From positions 1 through 38,983 of the forward strand of contig UQEM01000006.1 in assembly GCA_900540005.1 (NCBI GenBank): a stretch of 38,983 nucleotides of DNA. Direction: 5' to 3'. Source of the stretch: an uncultured Ruminococcus sp. Lineage in GTDB: Bacteria > Bacillota > Clostridia > Oscillospirales > Ruminococcaceae. The notes under the pieces were generated by a model. It did not search any database. It worked only from the letters and a program-made list of their open reading frames with translations, and was not told where the DNA came from. The stretch's first letter is position 1. Each line of letters starts with the position of its first letter. This document shows, one piece after another, positions 1 through 7,209 of this stretch. A program made the translations under genes and the position numbers.

Positions 1-56
1 TGCGTGAAATTTTGCCGAAAAGATGCGTTGTTAGGCTTAGCGTCAACACGACCTAG

Positions 57-86
57 AAAAGCCTTTCCCGTATGGGAAAGGCTTTG
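57..86. terminator. Bidirectional intrinsic terminator
   Basis: A 12-bp perfect stem (AAAGCCTTTCCC, loop GTAT) has an A run on its left and TTTGGTTT on its right. On the minus strand it directly follows the stop of the ECF transporter gene. On the plus strand it would end whatever gene lies off the left edge. Positions 1-56 hold nothing else I can support. Confidence 0.85.
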
Positions 87-88
87 GT

Positions 89-943
89 TTATTCTTTGAG
101 ATTTTCAGGTGTAGCAATAAGTCTTGCCTTGAAAAGTGCGCCTCCGATAAATGTCGTAAGGAGCGTTGACACGACCATTTCAAACAGTGCATTGATTCCG
201 ACCGAAACTACGATGTAGAGAAGCGGATTTCTGCCTGCCATATTGGTTTTCATGTAATCGCTGTTGCCGAACAGGACTACCAGCAGAGTCATGAAGAATA
301 TCGTGTTGAGGATAGCCGCCATAAAGCCCGAAACTGCGCAGGAGACCTGAATCTTTGAGAGCTTTTTGCCGTTTACCGCCATATATCCGACAGCGAATCC
401 GAGCAGGAACACGCAGATACAGATGTAAGCGATAAGCCGTCCCGAAGTCATGAGACTGTACATCTTCTCATTCATGCTGAATTTGCCGTTCTTGTCGTAG
501 CAGATAAGCAGCATTACCGAAAGAAACAGCGCGAGACTGAAAGCACCCGTAATGATCCCTGTGATGATGTAATAGGCTTTAAGGCTTTTCAGCTTGGAGA
601 TCCCGCTGAACATAAGACCTACGAGCAGACCGTCGAGTGCGCGTGGAACAACTCGCTGAATGAAAGTAAGCACGGGGCTTATTTCGAGAGTAGCCGCACC
701 CATTGTACTGAGGACGCCAATGCCGAAACATTGCATGAAGCTGAATAATCCGAAAACGGTTCCCATGATGAGTCCACCTATGGGTCCGAGAGCTACCGCG
801 GCTATGGCGATAGGAATGATGTTCAGCGTGATGACGAGCGGTCCGATCGGGATCGATCCTATGGGTGTGAGCGAGAATACGACCACAATTGCAGTCAGTA
901 AGCCCAGCAATACCATGGATCTGGTGTTGAACTTCGTTTTCAT
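89..943 (-). CDS. ECF transporter S component (vitamin uptake)
   Basis: This is a 284-residue, very hydrophobic protein with about six to seven membrane segments. It looks like the substrate-binding S subunit of an energy-coupling factor vitamin transporter, which works with shared EcfA/A'/T subunits not present here. The start of the fold is typical: a short basic N-terminus (MKTKFNTRS), a long first helix, then the glycine-rich LGPIGGLIMGTVFGLFSF segment near residues 52-69 that is common in S components. The start is supported by AAGGAGG a few bases upstream. Length is above the usual 170-200 residues because of a polar insert around residues 150-165. The substrate cannot be read from the sequence; a pantothenate- or folate-type family is possible. 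No riboswitch fits in the roughly 50-nt leader. Confidence 0.8.
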   Translation of the reverse strand: MKTKFNTRSMVLLGLLTAIVVVFSLTPIGSIPIGPLVITLNIIPIAIAAVALGPIGGLIMGTVFGLFSFMQCFGIGVLSTMGAATLEISPVLTFIQRVVPRALDGLLVGLMFSGISKLKSLKAYYIITGIITGAFSLALFLSVMLLICYDKNGKFSMNEKMYSLMTSGRLIAYICICVFLLGFAVGYMAVNGKKLSKIQVSCAVSGFMAAILNTIFFMTLLVVLFGNSDYMKTNMAGRNPLLYIVVSVGINALFEMVVSTLLTTFIGGALFKARLIATPENLKE

Positions 944-968
944 ATTAAATTTTCCTCCTTGTTACTAC

Positions 969-1029
969 TCCCCTTGAGGGGATATAATACAATATCGCTA
1001 TTATATCACAGCATGGTACAAAAAGTCAA
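969..1029 (-). promoter_or_regulatory. Promoter and 5' UTR hairpin of the ECF gene
   Basis: Read on the minus strand, TTGACT (1029-1024) and TATAAT (1005-1000) are separated by 18 bp with TGTGA before the -10. The short leader contains a 5-bp hairpin TCCCC-TTGA-GGGGA (969-982) just ahead of the ribosome site. The hairpin is small and its function is unknown. Confidence 0.75.
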
Positions 1030-1061
1030 TAGCATTCGGCGGATTTTTTGCCGAAAAAATC

Positions 1062-1090
1062 TTGCAATACCCTGCGGAATGTGGTATAAT
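1062..1090 (+). promoter_or_regulatory. Promoter of the ACT-DUF711 operon
   Basis: TTGCAA at 1062-1067 and TATAAT at 1085-1090 are separated by 17 bp, with TGTGG before the -10. An 8-bp perfect inverted repeat (GATTTTTT-GCCG-AAAAAATC, 1042-1061) abuts the -35 and could be an operator, but AT-rich dyads also arise by chance. Confidence 0.75.
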
Positions 1091-1140
1091 AAATTAATCA
1101 TGCGGTGTTTTGCCGCGTAATACAAACGGAGGTTAGTAAT

Positions 1141-1410
1141 ATGAGAGCAGTTGTAACTGTAATTGGTAAAGATAATGTGGGGATTCTCCACAAGGTAAGC
1201 GGGATCTGTGCTGAAATGGGCGGCAATGTTATAGAGGTAACACAGAGCGTGCTTCAGGATATGTTCGCAATGATAATGCTCGTGGATATTTCCTCACTCA
1301 ACAGCGACTTTTCGGAGCTTGTTGACCGTATGACGGCTCTCGGCAATGAGCTTGGACTTTCCATTCACACAATGCACGAGGACATCTTCAACTCGATGCA
1401 CAACATATAA
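1141..1410 (+). CDS. ACT domain protein (UPF0237 type)
   Basis: This 89-residue protein is a single ACT domain: MRAVVTVIGKDNVGILHKVSG at the start, then a second half with the amphipathic helix of the beta-alpha-beta-beta-alpha-beta fold. ACT domains bind amino acids or other small ligands and usually act as dimers. The ATG at 1141 is chosen over upstream starts because GGAGG lies 8-9 bases before it. The next gene, DUF711, starts 26 bp downstream; this pair is a conserved arrangement in Firmicutes, which suggests a shared but still undefined function. It is cytoplasmic, with no signal peptide. Confidence 0.88.
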   Translation: MRAVVTVIGKDNVGILHKVSGICAEMGGNVIEVTQSVLQDMFAMIMLVDISSLNSDFSELVDRMTALGNELGLSIHTMHEDIFNSMHNI

Positions 1411-1436
1411 GACAACGGGCGAAAGGAAGCTTATAA

Positions 1437-2795
1437 ATGCTTAACGTATACGATATACTTGAAACTATAAGAATGATTCAGGACGAATGCCTCGACATCA
1501 GAACGACGACAATGGGCATTTCGCTCCTTGACTGTATTGATACAGATATTGACAAGGCTTGTGACAAGGTCTATGAAAAGATCGTGAGAAAGGCTGAAAG
1601 GCTTGTTCCCGTGGGTCAGCAGATAGAAAAGGAGTACGGTATCCCGATAATCAACAAGAGAATTTCCGTGACTCCTGTTGCTATGCTTGCGGCAGCCTGC
1701 CCGAACGAGAGCCCTGTAAAGTTTGCGAAGGCTCTCCAGAGAGCGGCAGATACCTGCGGAGTAAACTTTATCGGCGGTTACTCGGCACTCGTACATAAGG
1801 GATTTTCGGCAGGAGACATGGCTCTTATCCGTTCTATCCCCGAGGCTCTTGACGTTACAGAGAATATCTGTTCTTCGGTAAATATCGGCTCGACCAAGTC
1901 GGGTATCAATATGGACGCGGTCGCACTCATGGGTCAGATAGTAAAGGAATCCGCTGAGAGAACCGCTGACCGCGACTGCATAGGCCCTGCAAAGCTTGTT
2001 GTTTTCTGCAATGCCGTTGAGGATAACCCCTTTATGGCAGGAGCTTTCCACGGAGTAGGCGAGCCTGACTGCGAGATACACGTCGGAGTTTCCGGTCCCG
2101 GAGTTGTCCGCTCGGCGCTTACAAAGTATCCTGACGCTTCAATAAACGAGATAGCAGACATCATCAAAAAGACCGCATTCAAGATAACCCGAATGGGTCA
2201 GCTTGTAGGTGCAAGAGCTTCCGAGCTGCTCGGCGTTCCTTTCGGGATCGTTGACCTCTCACTCGCACCCACACCTGCCGTAGGTGACAGCGTTGCGCAT
2301 ATTCTTGAGGAAATGGGACTCGAAATGTGCGGAACTCACGGCACTACAGCCTGCCTTGCAATGCTCAATGACGCAGTTAAGAAGGGCGGCGTAATGGCAT
2401 CTTCAACAGTCGGCGGACTTTCGGGCGCTTTCATTCCTGTTTCCGAGGACGCAGGTATGATAGACGCGGCAGTTGCAGGTGTTCTCAGCATTGAAAAGCT
2501 TGAGGCAATGACAGCCGTATGCTCCGTTGGCCTTGATATGATAGTTATACCGGGAGACACTACTCCTGAGACTATCTCCGCGATAATTGCCGATGAGGCA
2601 GCAATAGGAATGGTCAACTCCAAGACCACGGCTGTACGCGTTATTCCTGCTGTCGGCAAGAAGGAGGGCGAGACCCTTGAGTTCGGCGGACTTCTCGGCA
2701 GCGGCCCTGTAATGCCTGTAAGAGGCAAGTCGCCTGCCAAGTTCATTCACCGCGGCGGAAGGATCCCTGCACCTATGCAGAGCCTTAAAAACTGA
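1437..2795 (+). CDS. PFL family protein (DUF711 / UPF0210)
   Basis: The 452-residue protein has the full length and composition of the UPF0210/DUF711 family, which has a glycyl-radical/PFL-like barrel fold but no demonstrated reaction. Visible features are the N-terminal [25 protein letters not shown], a central [13 protein letters not shown] near residues 298-310, and a glycine-rich C-terminus with [20 protein letters not shown] precedes the ATG at the right distance. It is the second gene of the ACT-DUF711 operon, ending before a tandem hairpin/terminator region. Family assignment is secure; biochemical function is not known. Confidence 0.9.
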   Translation: MLNVYDILETIRMIQDECLDIRTTTMGISLLDCIDTDIDKACDKVYEKIVRKAERLVPVGQQIEKEYGIPIINKRISVTPVAMLAAACPNESPVKFAKALQRAADTCGVNFIGGYSALVHKGFSAGDMALIRSIPEALDVTENICSSVNIGSTKSGINMDAVALMGQIVKESAERTADRDCIGPAKLVVFCNAVEDNPFMAGAFHGVGEPDCEIHVGVSGPGVVRSALTKYPDASINEIADIIKKTAFKITRMGQLVGARASELLGVPFGIVDLSLAPTPAVGDSVAHILEEMGLEMCGTHGTTACLAMLNDAVKKGGVMASSTVGGLSGAFIPVSEDAGMIDAAVAGVLSIEKLEAMTAVCSVGLDMIVIPGDTTPETISAIIADEAAIGMVNSKTTAVRVIPAVGKKEGETLEFGGLLGSGPVMPVRGKSPAKFIHRGGRIPAPMQSLKN

Positions 2796-2807
2796 CAAAA
2801 CTTCAGA

Positions 2808-2853
2808 ACCTGTCTGCATAGGAAATACGCACACACTTTCTATGTGAACAGGT
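2808..2853 (+). other. Imperfect hairpin before terminator
   Basis: The outer arms ACCTGT/ACAGGT and inner arms CATAGGAAA/TTTCTATG form a hairpin of about 46 nt, directly followed by an intrinsic terminator. Part of it, GTCTGCATAGGAAATACGC, recurs with few changes at about 10431-10449 upstream of the DUF421 gene, so it may be a dispersed element. Function unknown. Confidence 0.45.
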
Positions 2854-2855
2854 CT

Positions 2856-2885
2856 AAAGGGACGCAGCTCAAATGCGTCCCTTTT
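2856..2885 (+). terminator. Terminator of ACT-DUF711 operon
   Basis: An 11-bp perfect stem AAAGGGACGCA / TGCGTCCCTTT with a 7-nt loop ends in TTTT. It lies only 20 bp before the ATG of the following kinase gene, so it could also attenuate read-through into that gene. Confidence 0.8.
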
Positions 2886-2904
2886 ACGCGAAAGGCGTGA
2901 TAGT

Positions 2905-3798
2905 ATGAGTATCGCTGAAATCCCGCAGCTTTTCGGCGTGGGAAAAGCGCAGGAGCTTACAAGGCTCAAACAGGGACACATAAACGAGACATATATCGCT
3001 ATTTGCGGCGGCAGGAAATACGTTCTGCAATCGCTGAACGAGGAGGTTTTCCACGATCCCGATGCCGTGATGGAGAATATCCGCAGGATATGTGCCGCCT
3101 TTGAGCAGGAGGGCGGAGATTTCCGCGTTCCGCACTTTCTGACGGCAGATGGTCGGAATTTCGTGCGCTGCGGCGGTTCTGTCTGGCGAATGTACGATTT
3201 TGCCGAGAAATGCGGCGGCAGCGATTTCCTCGTAGGAGCGTCTTTCGGTACTTTTATCCGCACTGTTCAGGGAATAGAACTTGCTGACACTATTGAAGAT
3301 CTGCACGATCTCGGGGCTTATCTTGCGCGGCTTGAAACTCTTGCCCCCGACTGCCCCGAGCTTGTCAGACTGAAAAAGCTTTGGCGCGATATAGGCGGAG
3401 TATTTGATGATCTGCCAAAGAGAAATGTTCACGGTGATGCAAAAGCCGACAATGTGGTGACGGGCGAGTCCTGCACCATAATCGACCTTGACACGGCAAT
3501 GCGAGGATATGCGGCGATAGATTACGGTGACGCCGTTCGCTCGGTTATGGGAGCAAACTGTGATAAGTCGCGCATTGAGGAGCTAAAGCGCGGATTTCTG
3601 AGCGGCGCGGGAGAATCGCTCAGCCAAGCTGAAACAGAATCGCTGCCTTATGGAGTTTTATATACGGTGGGAGAACTTGCGGCGCGCTACCTCATCGACT
3701 GTTACAGCGAAAACCGATATTTCAGGGATAAGACCCTCGAACAATGCCGCAAACGCGCGGACGAGCTTATGGCACAGTTGGATAAACTTGGGCAGTAA
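2905..3798 (+). CDS. NahK-like sugar/aminoglycoside-type phosphotransferase
   Basis: This 297-residue protein has the APH/choline kinase fold. The N-lobe has GHINETYIAI (nucleotide loop, about residues 24-33). The catalytic loop is NVHGDAKADN (about 175-184), followed by IIDLDTAMRGYAAIDYGDAVRS (about 192-213). The latter block (IDLDT-M-G--D-GDA-R) closely matches N-acetylhexosamine 1-kinase (NahK/LnpB) and related putative mucin-desulfating kinases, so the likely reaction is ATP-dependent phosphorylation of a sugar or amino sugar. Substrate identity is inferred only. The start has a weak ribosome site (GAAAGG). It is followed after 38 bp by a serine hydrolase and is probably co-transcribed with it. 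No clear promoter is visible between the upstream terminator and the ATG. Confidence 0.75.
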   Translation: MSIAEIPQLFGVGKAQELTRLKQGHINETYIAICGGRKYVLQSLNEEVFHDPDAVMENIRRICAAFEQEGGDFRVPHFLTADGRNFVRCGGSVWRMYDFAEKCGGSDFLVGASFGTFIRTVQGIELADTIEDLHDLGAYLARLETLAPDCPELVRLKKLWRDIGGVFDDLPKRNVHGDAKADNVVTGESCTIIDLDTAMRGYAAIDYGDAVRSVMGANCDKSRIEELKRGFLSGAGESLSQAETESLPYGVLYTVGELAARYLIDCYSENRYFRDKTLEQCRKRADELMAQLDKLGQ

Positions 3799-3836
3799 CG
3801 CGCTCCTTACTGATTGCAAAAAGGACAGAGAAAAGT

Positions 3837-4772
3837 ATGGGAAAACTTAAAAAAACAGCTTGTATTGCTGCTATGCTCGTCACAATGACGGCTCTGCTGC
3901 TGAATACATCGTCCGAGGAGGCTGTGCGGACGATAAATATGCCCGAGGCGGCAGAGGCTGCACCGATCGAGCTGCTTCCTCAGATCCCGCAAGCAATAGA
4001 GCGGATATATCTGCGCGCCGAGAATCTCCCCAAGGAGACGGACGGGGAACTTAATTCCCTGCGCGAGATGCTTCTTGCTAAAACAGGCAGTTTTAACGGC
4101 GAATGGTCGGTCTATGTGAAGAACCTCGACAGCGGCAGGTCGGTGAGCATAAACAATGGCAGAGTCTATGCCGCGAGCCTTATCAAGCTGTACGCAATGG
4201 GCGCGGCTTACTCGAAAATAGAGGCCGGCGAGATATCGGAGGAGAGCCTTGCGAATGATCTCACGAATATGATAACGGTAAGCAGCAATGACGCATTCAA
4301 CGCTATCGAGCGCACTGTCGGGCTGGAATACACCACGGACTGGTGCAAGGAAAACGGCTATAACGACACCTTTGCCAAGCACGGACTGAATCCCTCGTCC
4401 AATTCGTGGGGACTGCAAACGAAAACCAATGACGGCACGAACTACACTTCGGTGGAGGACGTTGGCAGATTTCTTGAATCAGTTTACCGCGGCGAGTGTG
4501 TTTCAGAGGAAGCCTCCGCAAAAATGCTTGAACTGTTAAAGGCGCAAAAGAGAACTCAGAAAATTCCGGCAGGAGTTCCTGACGGGATAGTCACCGCGAA
4601 CAAAACCGGCGAAACCGATGAGAACTGCCACGATGCGGCGATAGTTTACTCCTATGAGTGCGACTACATACTTGTAGTAATGACCACTGCCGAGAGCGGA
4701 AAGGCGTGGGACTTAGAGCCGAATGTCACCGAGCTTTCGGCGCTTGTCTACAATTATTTCAACACGACCTAA
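3837..4772 (+). CDS. Exported serine hydrolase, class A beta-lactamase fold
   Basis: The 311-residue protein has an N-terminal membrane/signal segment (about 5-24) and a C-terminal penicillin-recognising serine hydrolase domain. All three catalytic motifs are present: S-L-I-K at 114-117, S-S-N at 149-151, and K-T-G at 256-258. The first helix region ASLIKLYAM and the spacing fit the beta-lactamase2 family (PF13354). The omega-loop glutamate of true class A enzymes is not evident, so a cell-wall peptidase or house-keeping hydrolase is as likely as antibiotic resistance. It follows the kinase gene by 38 bp and ends at a strong bidirectional terminator. Confidence 0.8.
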   Translation: MGKLKKTACIAAMLVTMTALLLNTSSEEAVRTINMPEAAEAAPIELLPQIPQAIERIYLRAENLPKETDGELNSLREMLLAKTGSFNGEWSVYVKNLDSGRSVSINNGRVYAASLIKLYAMGAAYSKIEAGEISEESLANDLTNMITVSSNDAFNAIERTVGLEYTTDWCKENGYNDTFAKHGLNPSSNSWGLQTKTNDGTNYTSVEDVGRFLESVYRGECVSEEASAKMLELLKAQKRTQKIPAGVPDGIVTANKTGETDENCHDAAIVYSYECDYILVVMTTAESGKAWDLEPNVTELSALVYNYFNTT

Positions 4773-4775
4773 ATA

Positions 4776-4812
4776 AAGCCTGAGAAGATCTGTAACTTCT
4801 CAGGCTTCATTT
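4776..4812. terminator. Bidirectional terminator between convergent genes
   Basis: The 12-bp stem AAGCCTGAGAAG / CTTCTCAGGCTT (4776-4807) is followed by CATTTTTATTT on the plus strand and by TTTATTT on the minus strand. It serves both the serine hydrolase and the phosphofructokinase genes, which converge here. Confidence 0.9.
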
Positions 4813-6030
4813 TTATTTCAATAGCGATTCGTGTATCGCAAAGTGCTTGGGCAGACCGTTTTCCATGACGAGGTTAAGCTCGCCCTGAATGAGCGGCAGG
4901 AAGTAGGGCAGGGCAATGTCATTGATGTTGTTGCCGGCGGAGTTTATATACTTTGACGGCAGGAATTTTTCAAGGTTGGCAATGTCCGCAGAATCGGCAG
5001 TCTCAATATCGACTGTGTACGGCATATCGGCTGCGCGGCGGAATACCATGACCTTGCCTGTTTCACCGTTGAGCGCACAGCGCACTCCGGCAGCTCCGAT
5101 AGCTTCGGATTCGTCAATATCGGTCTTTGAGCCGAGGTGTGACGAACATCTCTGCATGACGTTCAGCTCGACCGAGCGAACCTTGCAGCCAACTTCACTG
5201 CGAACAAGCCCTTCAAGGTACTTGCCGATCCCCGAGAGATACTTGTGACCGAAATTGTCCACAATTCCCGACTGAACGCCGTCAGGAACTTCAATTCCCT
5301 CCGAAACGGCAACTATAACAGCCTTGTGCTTGGACATCTCCTGCTTTACATCGCGCAGAAAGCTCTCGGCGGAGAATTTAGCCTCGGGAACGTAAACAAG
5401 GTGCGGAGCAGTTTCGCCCATGGCATGAAGTACTGCGCTCGATGCGGTGAGCCAGCCTGCGTGTCGTCCCATTATCTCAACGATAGTGACTGAGGGTATG
5501 CTGTAGACCGTGCTGTCGCGGGTTATCTCGCGCATGGTCGTTGCAACGTATTTGGCAGCCGAGCCGAAACCGGGAGTGTGGTCGGTGAGTGCGAGGTCAT
5601 TGTCGATAGTCTTTGGAATACCTATCATCTTGGTGTCAAAGTCGGTCGTGCGGAAATACTCGGAGAGCTTGTTGACAGTATCCATTGAATCGTTGCCGCC
5701 GATGTAGAAGAATGCACCGATATTGCGCTGTTTCAGCGTTTCGGCGATCTTGCGGTAGACCGTTTCATCCTCGTGAAAATCTGGGAGCTTATAGCGGCAT
5801 GAGCCGAGAACGGTTGACGGAGTCTGACGGAGAAGCTCCATATCGTCGTTTGTTCGTATCATTGACTTAAGGTCAACAAGGTGGTTTTCTATAATGCCCT
5901 CGATACCGTTTACAGAACCGAAAATAGCGTCTATCGTTGAGTGCTTCAGAGCCTCGCGGAAAACTCCCACGAGTGAAGCGTTGATCGCACAGGTCGGGCC
6001 GCCCGACTGCGCTACTGCAATGTTTATCAT
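4813..6030 (-). CDS. 6-phosphofructokinase, likely pyrophosphate-dependent
   Basis: The 405-residue protein begins MINIAVAQSGGPTCAIN and has the PFK core. GGNDS at 111-115 carries aspartate where the E. coli ATP enzyme has Gly104. PKTIDND at 139-145 carries lysine where the ATP enzyme has Gly124. These two substitutions are the classical signature of PPi-dependent PFK, which makes fructose 1,6-bisphosphate reversibly from pyrophosphate. A longer reading frame adds 46 basic residues, but the ATG at 6030 is preferred: it has AGAGGG upstream and gives the normal N-terminus. It lies 67 bp downstream of the flavoprotein gene and probably shares its promoter. Confidence 0.9.
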   Translation of the reverse strand: MINIAVAQSGGPTCAINASLVGVFREALKHSTIDAIFGSVNGIEGIIENHLVDLKSMIRTNDDMELLRQTPSTVLGSCRYKLPDFHEDETVYRKIAETLKQRNIGAFFYIGGNDSMDTVNKLSEYFRTTDFDTKMIGIPKTIDNDLALTDHTPGFGSAAKYVATTMREITRDSTVYSIPSVTIVEIMGRHAGWLTASSAVLHAMGETAPHLVYVPEAKFSAESFLRDVKQEMSKHKAVIVAVSEGIEVPDGVQSGIVDNFGHKYLSGIGKYLEGLVRSEVGCKVRSVELNVMQRCSSHLGSKTDIDESEAIGAAGVRCALNGETGKVMVFRRAADMPYTVDIETADSADIANLEKFLPSKYINSAGNNINDIALPYFLPLIQGELNLVMENGLPKHFAIHESLLK

Positions 6031-6097
6031 ATTTTTCCCTCTCATATTTGTGTTTGCCAATTCTTTGCCGACAGCAGTTCTGCGCTGTCTGCCCTTT

Positions 6098-6715
6098 TTA
6101 TCTGATGAAGTTCGTTGCCTTGCGTTCTTCTTTTTCCGGTAAGCCATACTTCTCCTTTCCGAGAGCAATGCTCCTCATGAGAAATGACATATTTCTTGCC
6201 AGAGTGCGCATGGTCTGGAGACCCTCGGCATCCTGAGCAGCTTCACCCTTTTCTCTGCCGTGAATGCTGTTCCAGTACTGACTTGACGCAACAGGCATTC
6301 CGCTTATTGTAAAGAACTTGTTCAGCTCGTCAAAGGTGGCAGAGCAGCCGCCTCTCCTTGCACACACCACGCTTGCACCGACCTTCATGGTCTTGTCAAA
6401 GTGTGTGCTGTAGAACAGCCTGTCCATAAAGGCAATAAGCGTTGCGTTTGCGGAAGCATAGTACACGGGCGACGCCGCGACAAGACCGTCACACTCCTCA
6501 AATTTGGGTGCAGTTTCATTTACGAGGTCATCAAAAACGCACTTTCCCTTGGAGTAACAGGCTCCGCAGGCAATACAGCCGCGAATGTCCCTGCCGCCGA
6601 GACAGACAGTCTCGGTCTCTATGCCTTCAGCCGCGAAAATCTTTTCCATTTCAGCCAAAGCGATCTCAGTATTCCCGCCCTTTCGCGGACTTCCGTTTAA
6701 GATCAGAACCTTCAT
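6098..6715 (-). CDS. Flavodoxin-fold iron-sulfur flavoprotein / FMN reductase
   Basis: This 205-residue NAD(P)H-dependent FMN reductase-like protein has the FMN phosphate loop NGSPRKGGNTE (7-17). It has a compact cysteine cluster C47-x2-C50-x2-C53-x5-C59 like that of iron-sulfur flavoproteins, which carry FMN and a 4Fe-4S centre. PVYYASANATL near residue 83 and a C-terminal basic tail are also visible. GGAGG precedes the ATG. It probably transfers electrons or acts as a quinone/flavin reductase in the cytoplasm. The physiological substrate cannot be inferred. It is the first gene of a two-gene minus-strand unit with PFK. Confidence 0.85.
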   Translation of the reverse strand: MKVLILNGSPRKGGNTEIALAEMEKIFAAEGIETETVCLGGRDIRGCIACGACYSKGKCVFDDLVNETAPKFEECDGLVAASPVYYASANATLIAFMDRLFYSTHFDKTMKVGASVVCARRGGCSATFDELNKFFTISGMPVASSQYWNSIHGREKGEAAQDAEGLQTMRTLARNMSFLMRSIALGKEKYGLPEKEERKATNFIR

Positions 6716-6798
6716 ATTAACCTCCTCTGCTCACAAGGCGCAAAAAGCCGCGCTGCTCCGGACAGATCCATGCAGCACGATATATCAATTATGAGTAA

Positions 6799-6827
6799 AT
6801 TATATCATTACATCTGCCTTTTGTCAA
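6799..6827 (-). promoter_or_regulatory. Consensus promoter of flavoprotein-PFK unit
   Basis: On the minus strand, TTGACA (6827-6822), a 17-bp spacer and TATAAT (6804-6799) form a perfect consensus promoter, with TGA before the -10. The leader is about 75 nt. Confidence 0.9.
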
Positions 6828-6927
6828 TGCTTTCCTCAATATTCGGCATAAATCCGTATAGCACATTTGTGCTTATCCGGACTTTAGCGGCGGAAAAGAA
6901 AGACTTTTTAAAATTTCGCTTGTCAGG

Positions 6928-6956
6928 TTGATTTTTGAAAAGGTTTATGATATAAT
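6928..6956 (+). promoter_or_regulatory. Promoter of the corA leader
   Basis: TTGATT (6928-6933), a 17-bp spacer and TATAAT (6951-6956), with TG at 6948 region giving an extended -10. Transcription should start near 6963, leaving a leader of about 245 nt before corA. The 490-bp gap 6716-7209 is explained by two divergent promoters, this leader, and the small ORF described next. Confidence 0.88.
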
Positions 6957-7077
6957 AAATTATAGATGTTTTTAAGTCAGCACAGCGCTTGTGCGGTGTT
7001 GTCTTAATGTTCTTTCAGGAATGAAAAAGTGAAATTTGCTGCCTGTGAAGGCATTGATATTATTTTGGAGGTGTATT

Positions 7078-7161
7078 ATGAGTTCCGACCCTTATGGGAA
7101 TTTAAGCTTAATATTCCTTAACACGGCGAAGTCTCTGTGTACAGTTGCGCTCTCGCCGTAA
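7078..7161 (+). CDS. Putative leader peptide upstream of corA (27 aa)
   Basis: A short ORF with a strong ribosome site (TTGGAGG, 7 bases before ATG) encodes 27 residues beginning MSSDPYGNLSLIF and ending TVALSP. It lies in the corA leader, and its stop codon lies inside a 6-bp hairpin (TCGCCG-TAATTC-CGGCGA, 7154-7171). By analogy with MgtL/CorL leader peptides of enteric magnesium transporters it could couple translation to corA expression, but it has no sequence similarity to them that I can see. Its translation is inferred from the ribosome site only. Confidence 0.5.
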   Translation: MSSDPYGNLSLIFLNTAKSLCTVALSP

Positions 7162-7172
7162 TTCCGGCGAAA

Positions 7173-7200
7173 GGAGCGTTGTGCCGCACTCTGCGGCGCA
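7173..7200 (+). promoter_or_regulatory. Hairpin between Shine-Dalgarno and corA start
   Basis: The only good ribosome site before corA is GGAG at 7173-7176, 33 nt from the ATG, which is too far for normal use. A 9-bp hairpin at 7180-7200 (arms TGTGCCGCA / TGCGGCGCA, loop CTC, one G-U pair) occupies the gap. If folded, it brings GGAG to about 12 nt from the start. No in-frame ATG, GTG or TTG occurs between the upstream stop at 7159 and the ATG at 7210. Confidence 0.5.
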
Positions 7201-7209
7201 CTATACTAC

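Noticed and set aside
3..56. Possible 3' end of a plus-strand gene entering from the left edge (17 codons then TAG)
   Set aside because: The frame is too short to recognise and is open by chance in other frames too; only the following bidirectional terminator hints at an upstream gene.
10..1057. 12-mer TTTTGCCGAAAA present at 10-21 and 1046-1057
   Set aside because: Exact 12-mers shared by two sites are expected dozens of times by chance in a window of this size.
3837..4772. Antibiotic-resistance class A beta-lactamase
   Set aside because: The three core motifs are present, but the omega-loop glutamate is not evident and the neighbours give no resistance context, so only the fold is claimed.
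6031..6168. N-terminal 46-residue basic extension of the phosphofructokinase
   Set aside because: It overlaps the end of the flavoprotein gene, has no family counterpart, and the internal ATG at 6030 has a good ribosome site.
6928..7209. M-box magnesium riboswitch before corA
   Set aside because: I could not find the conserved M-box core in the leader; the structures seen are simple hairpins around a small ORF.
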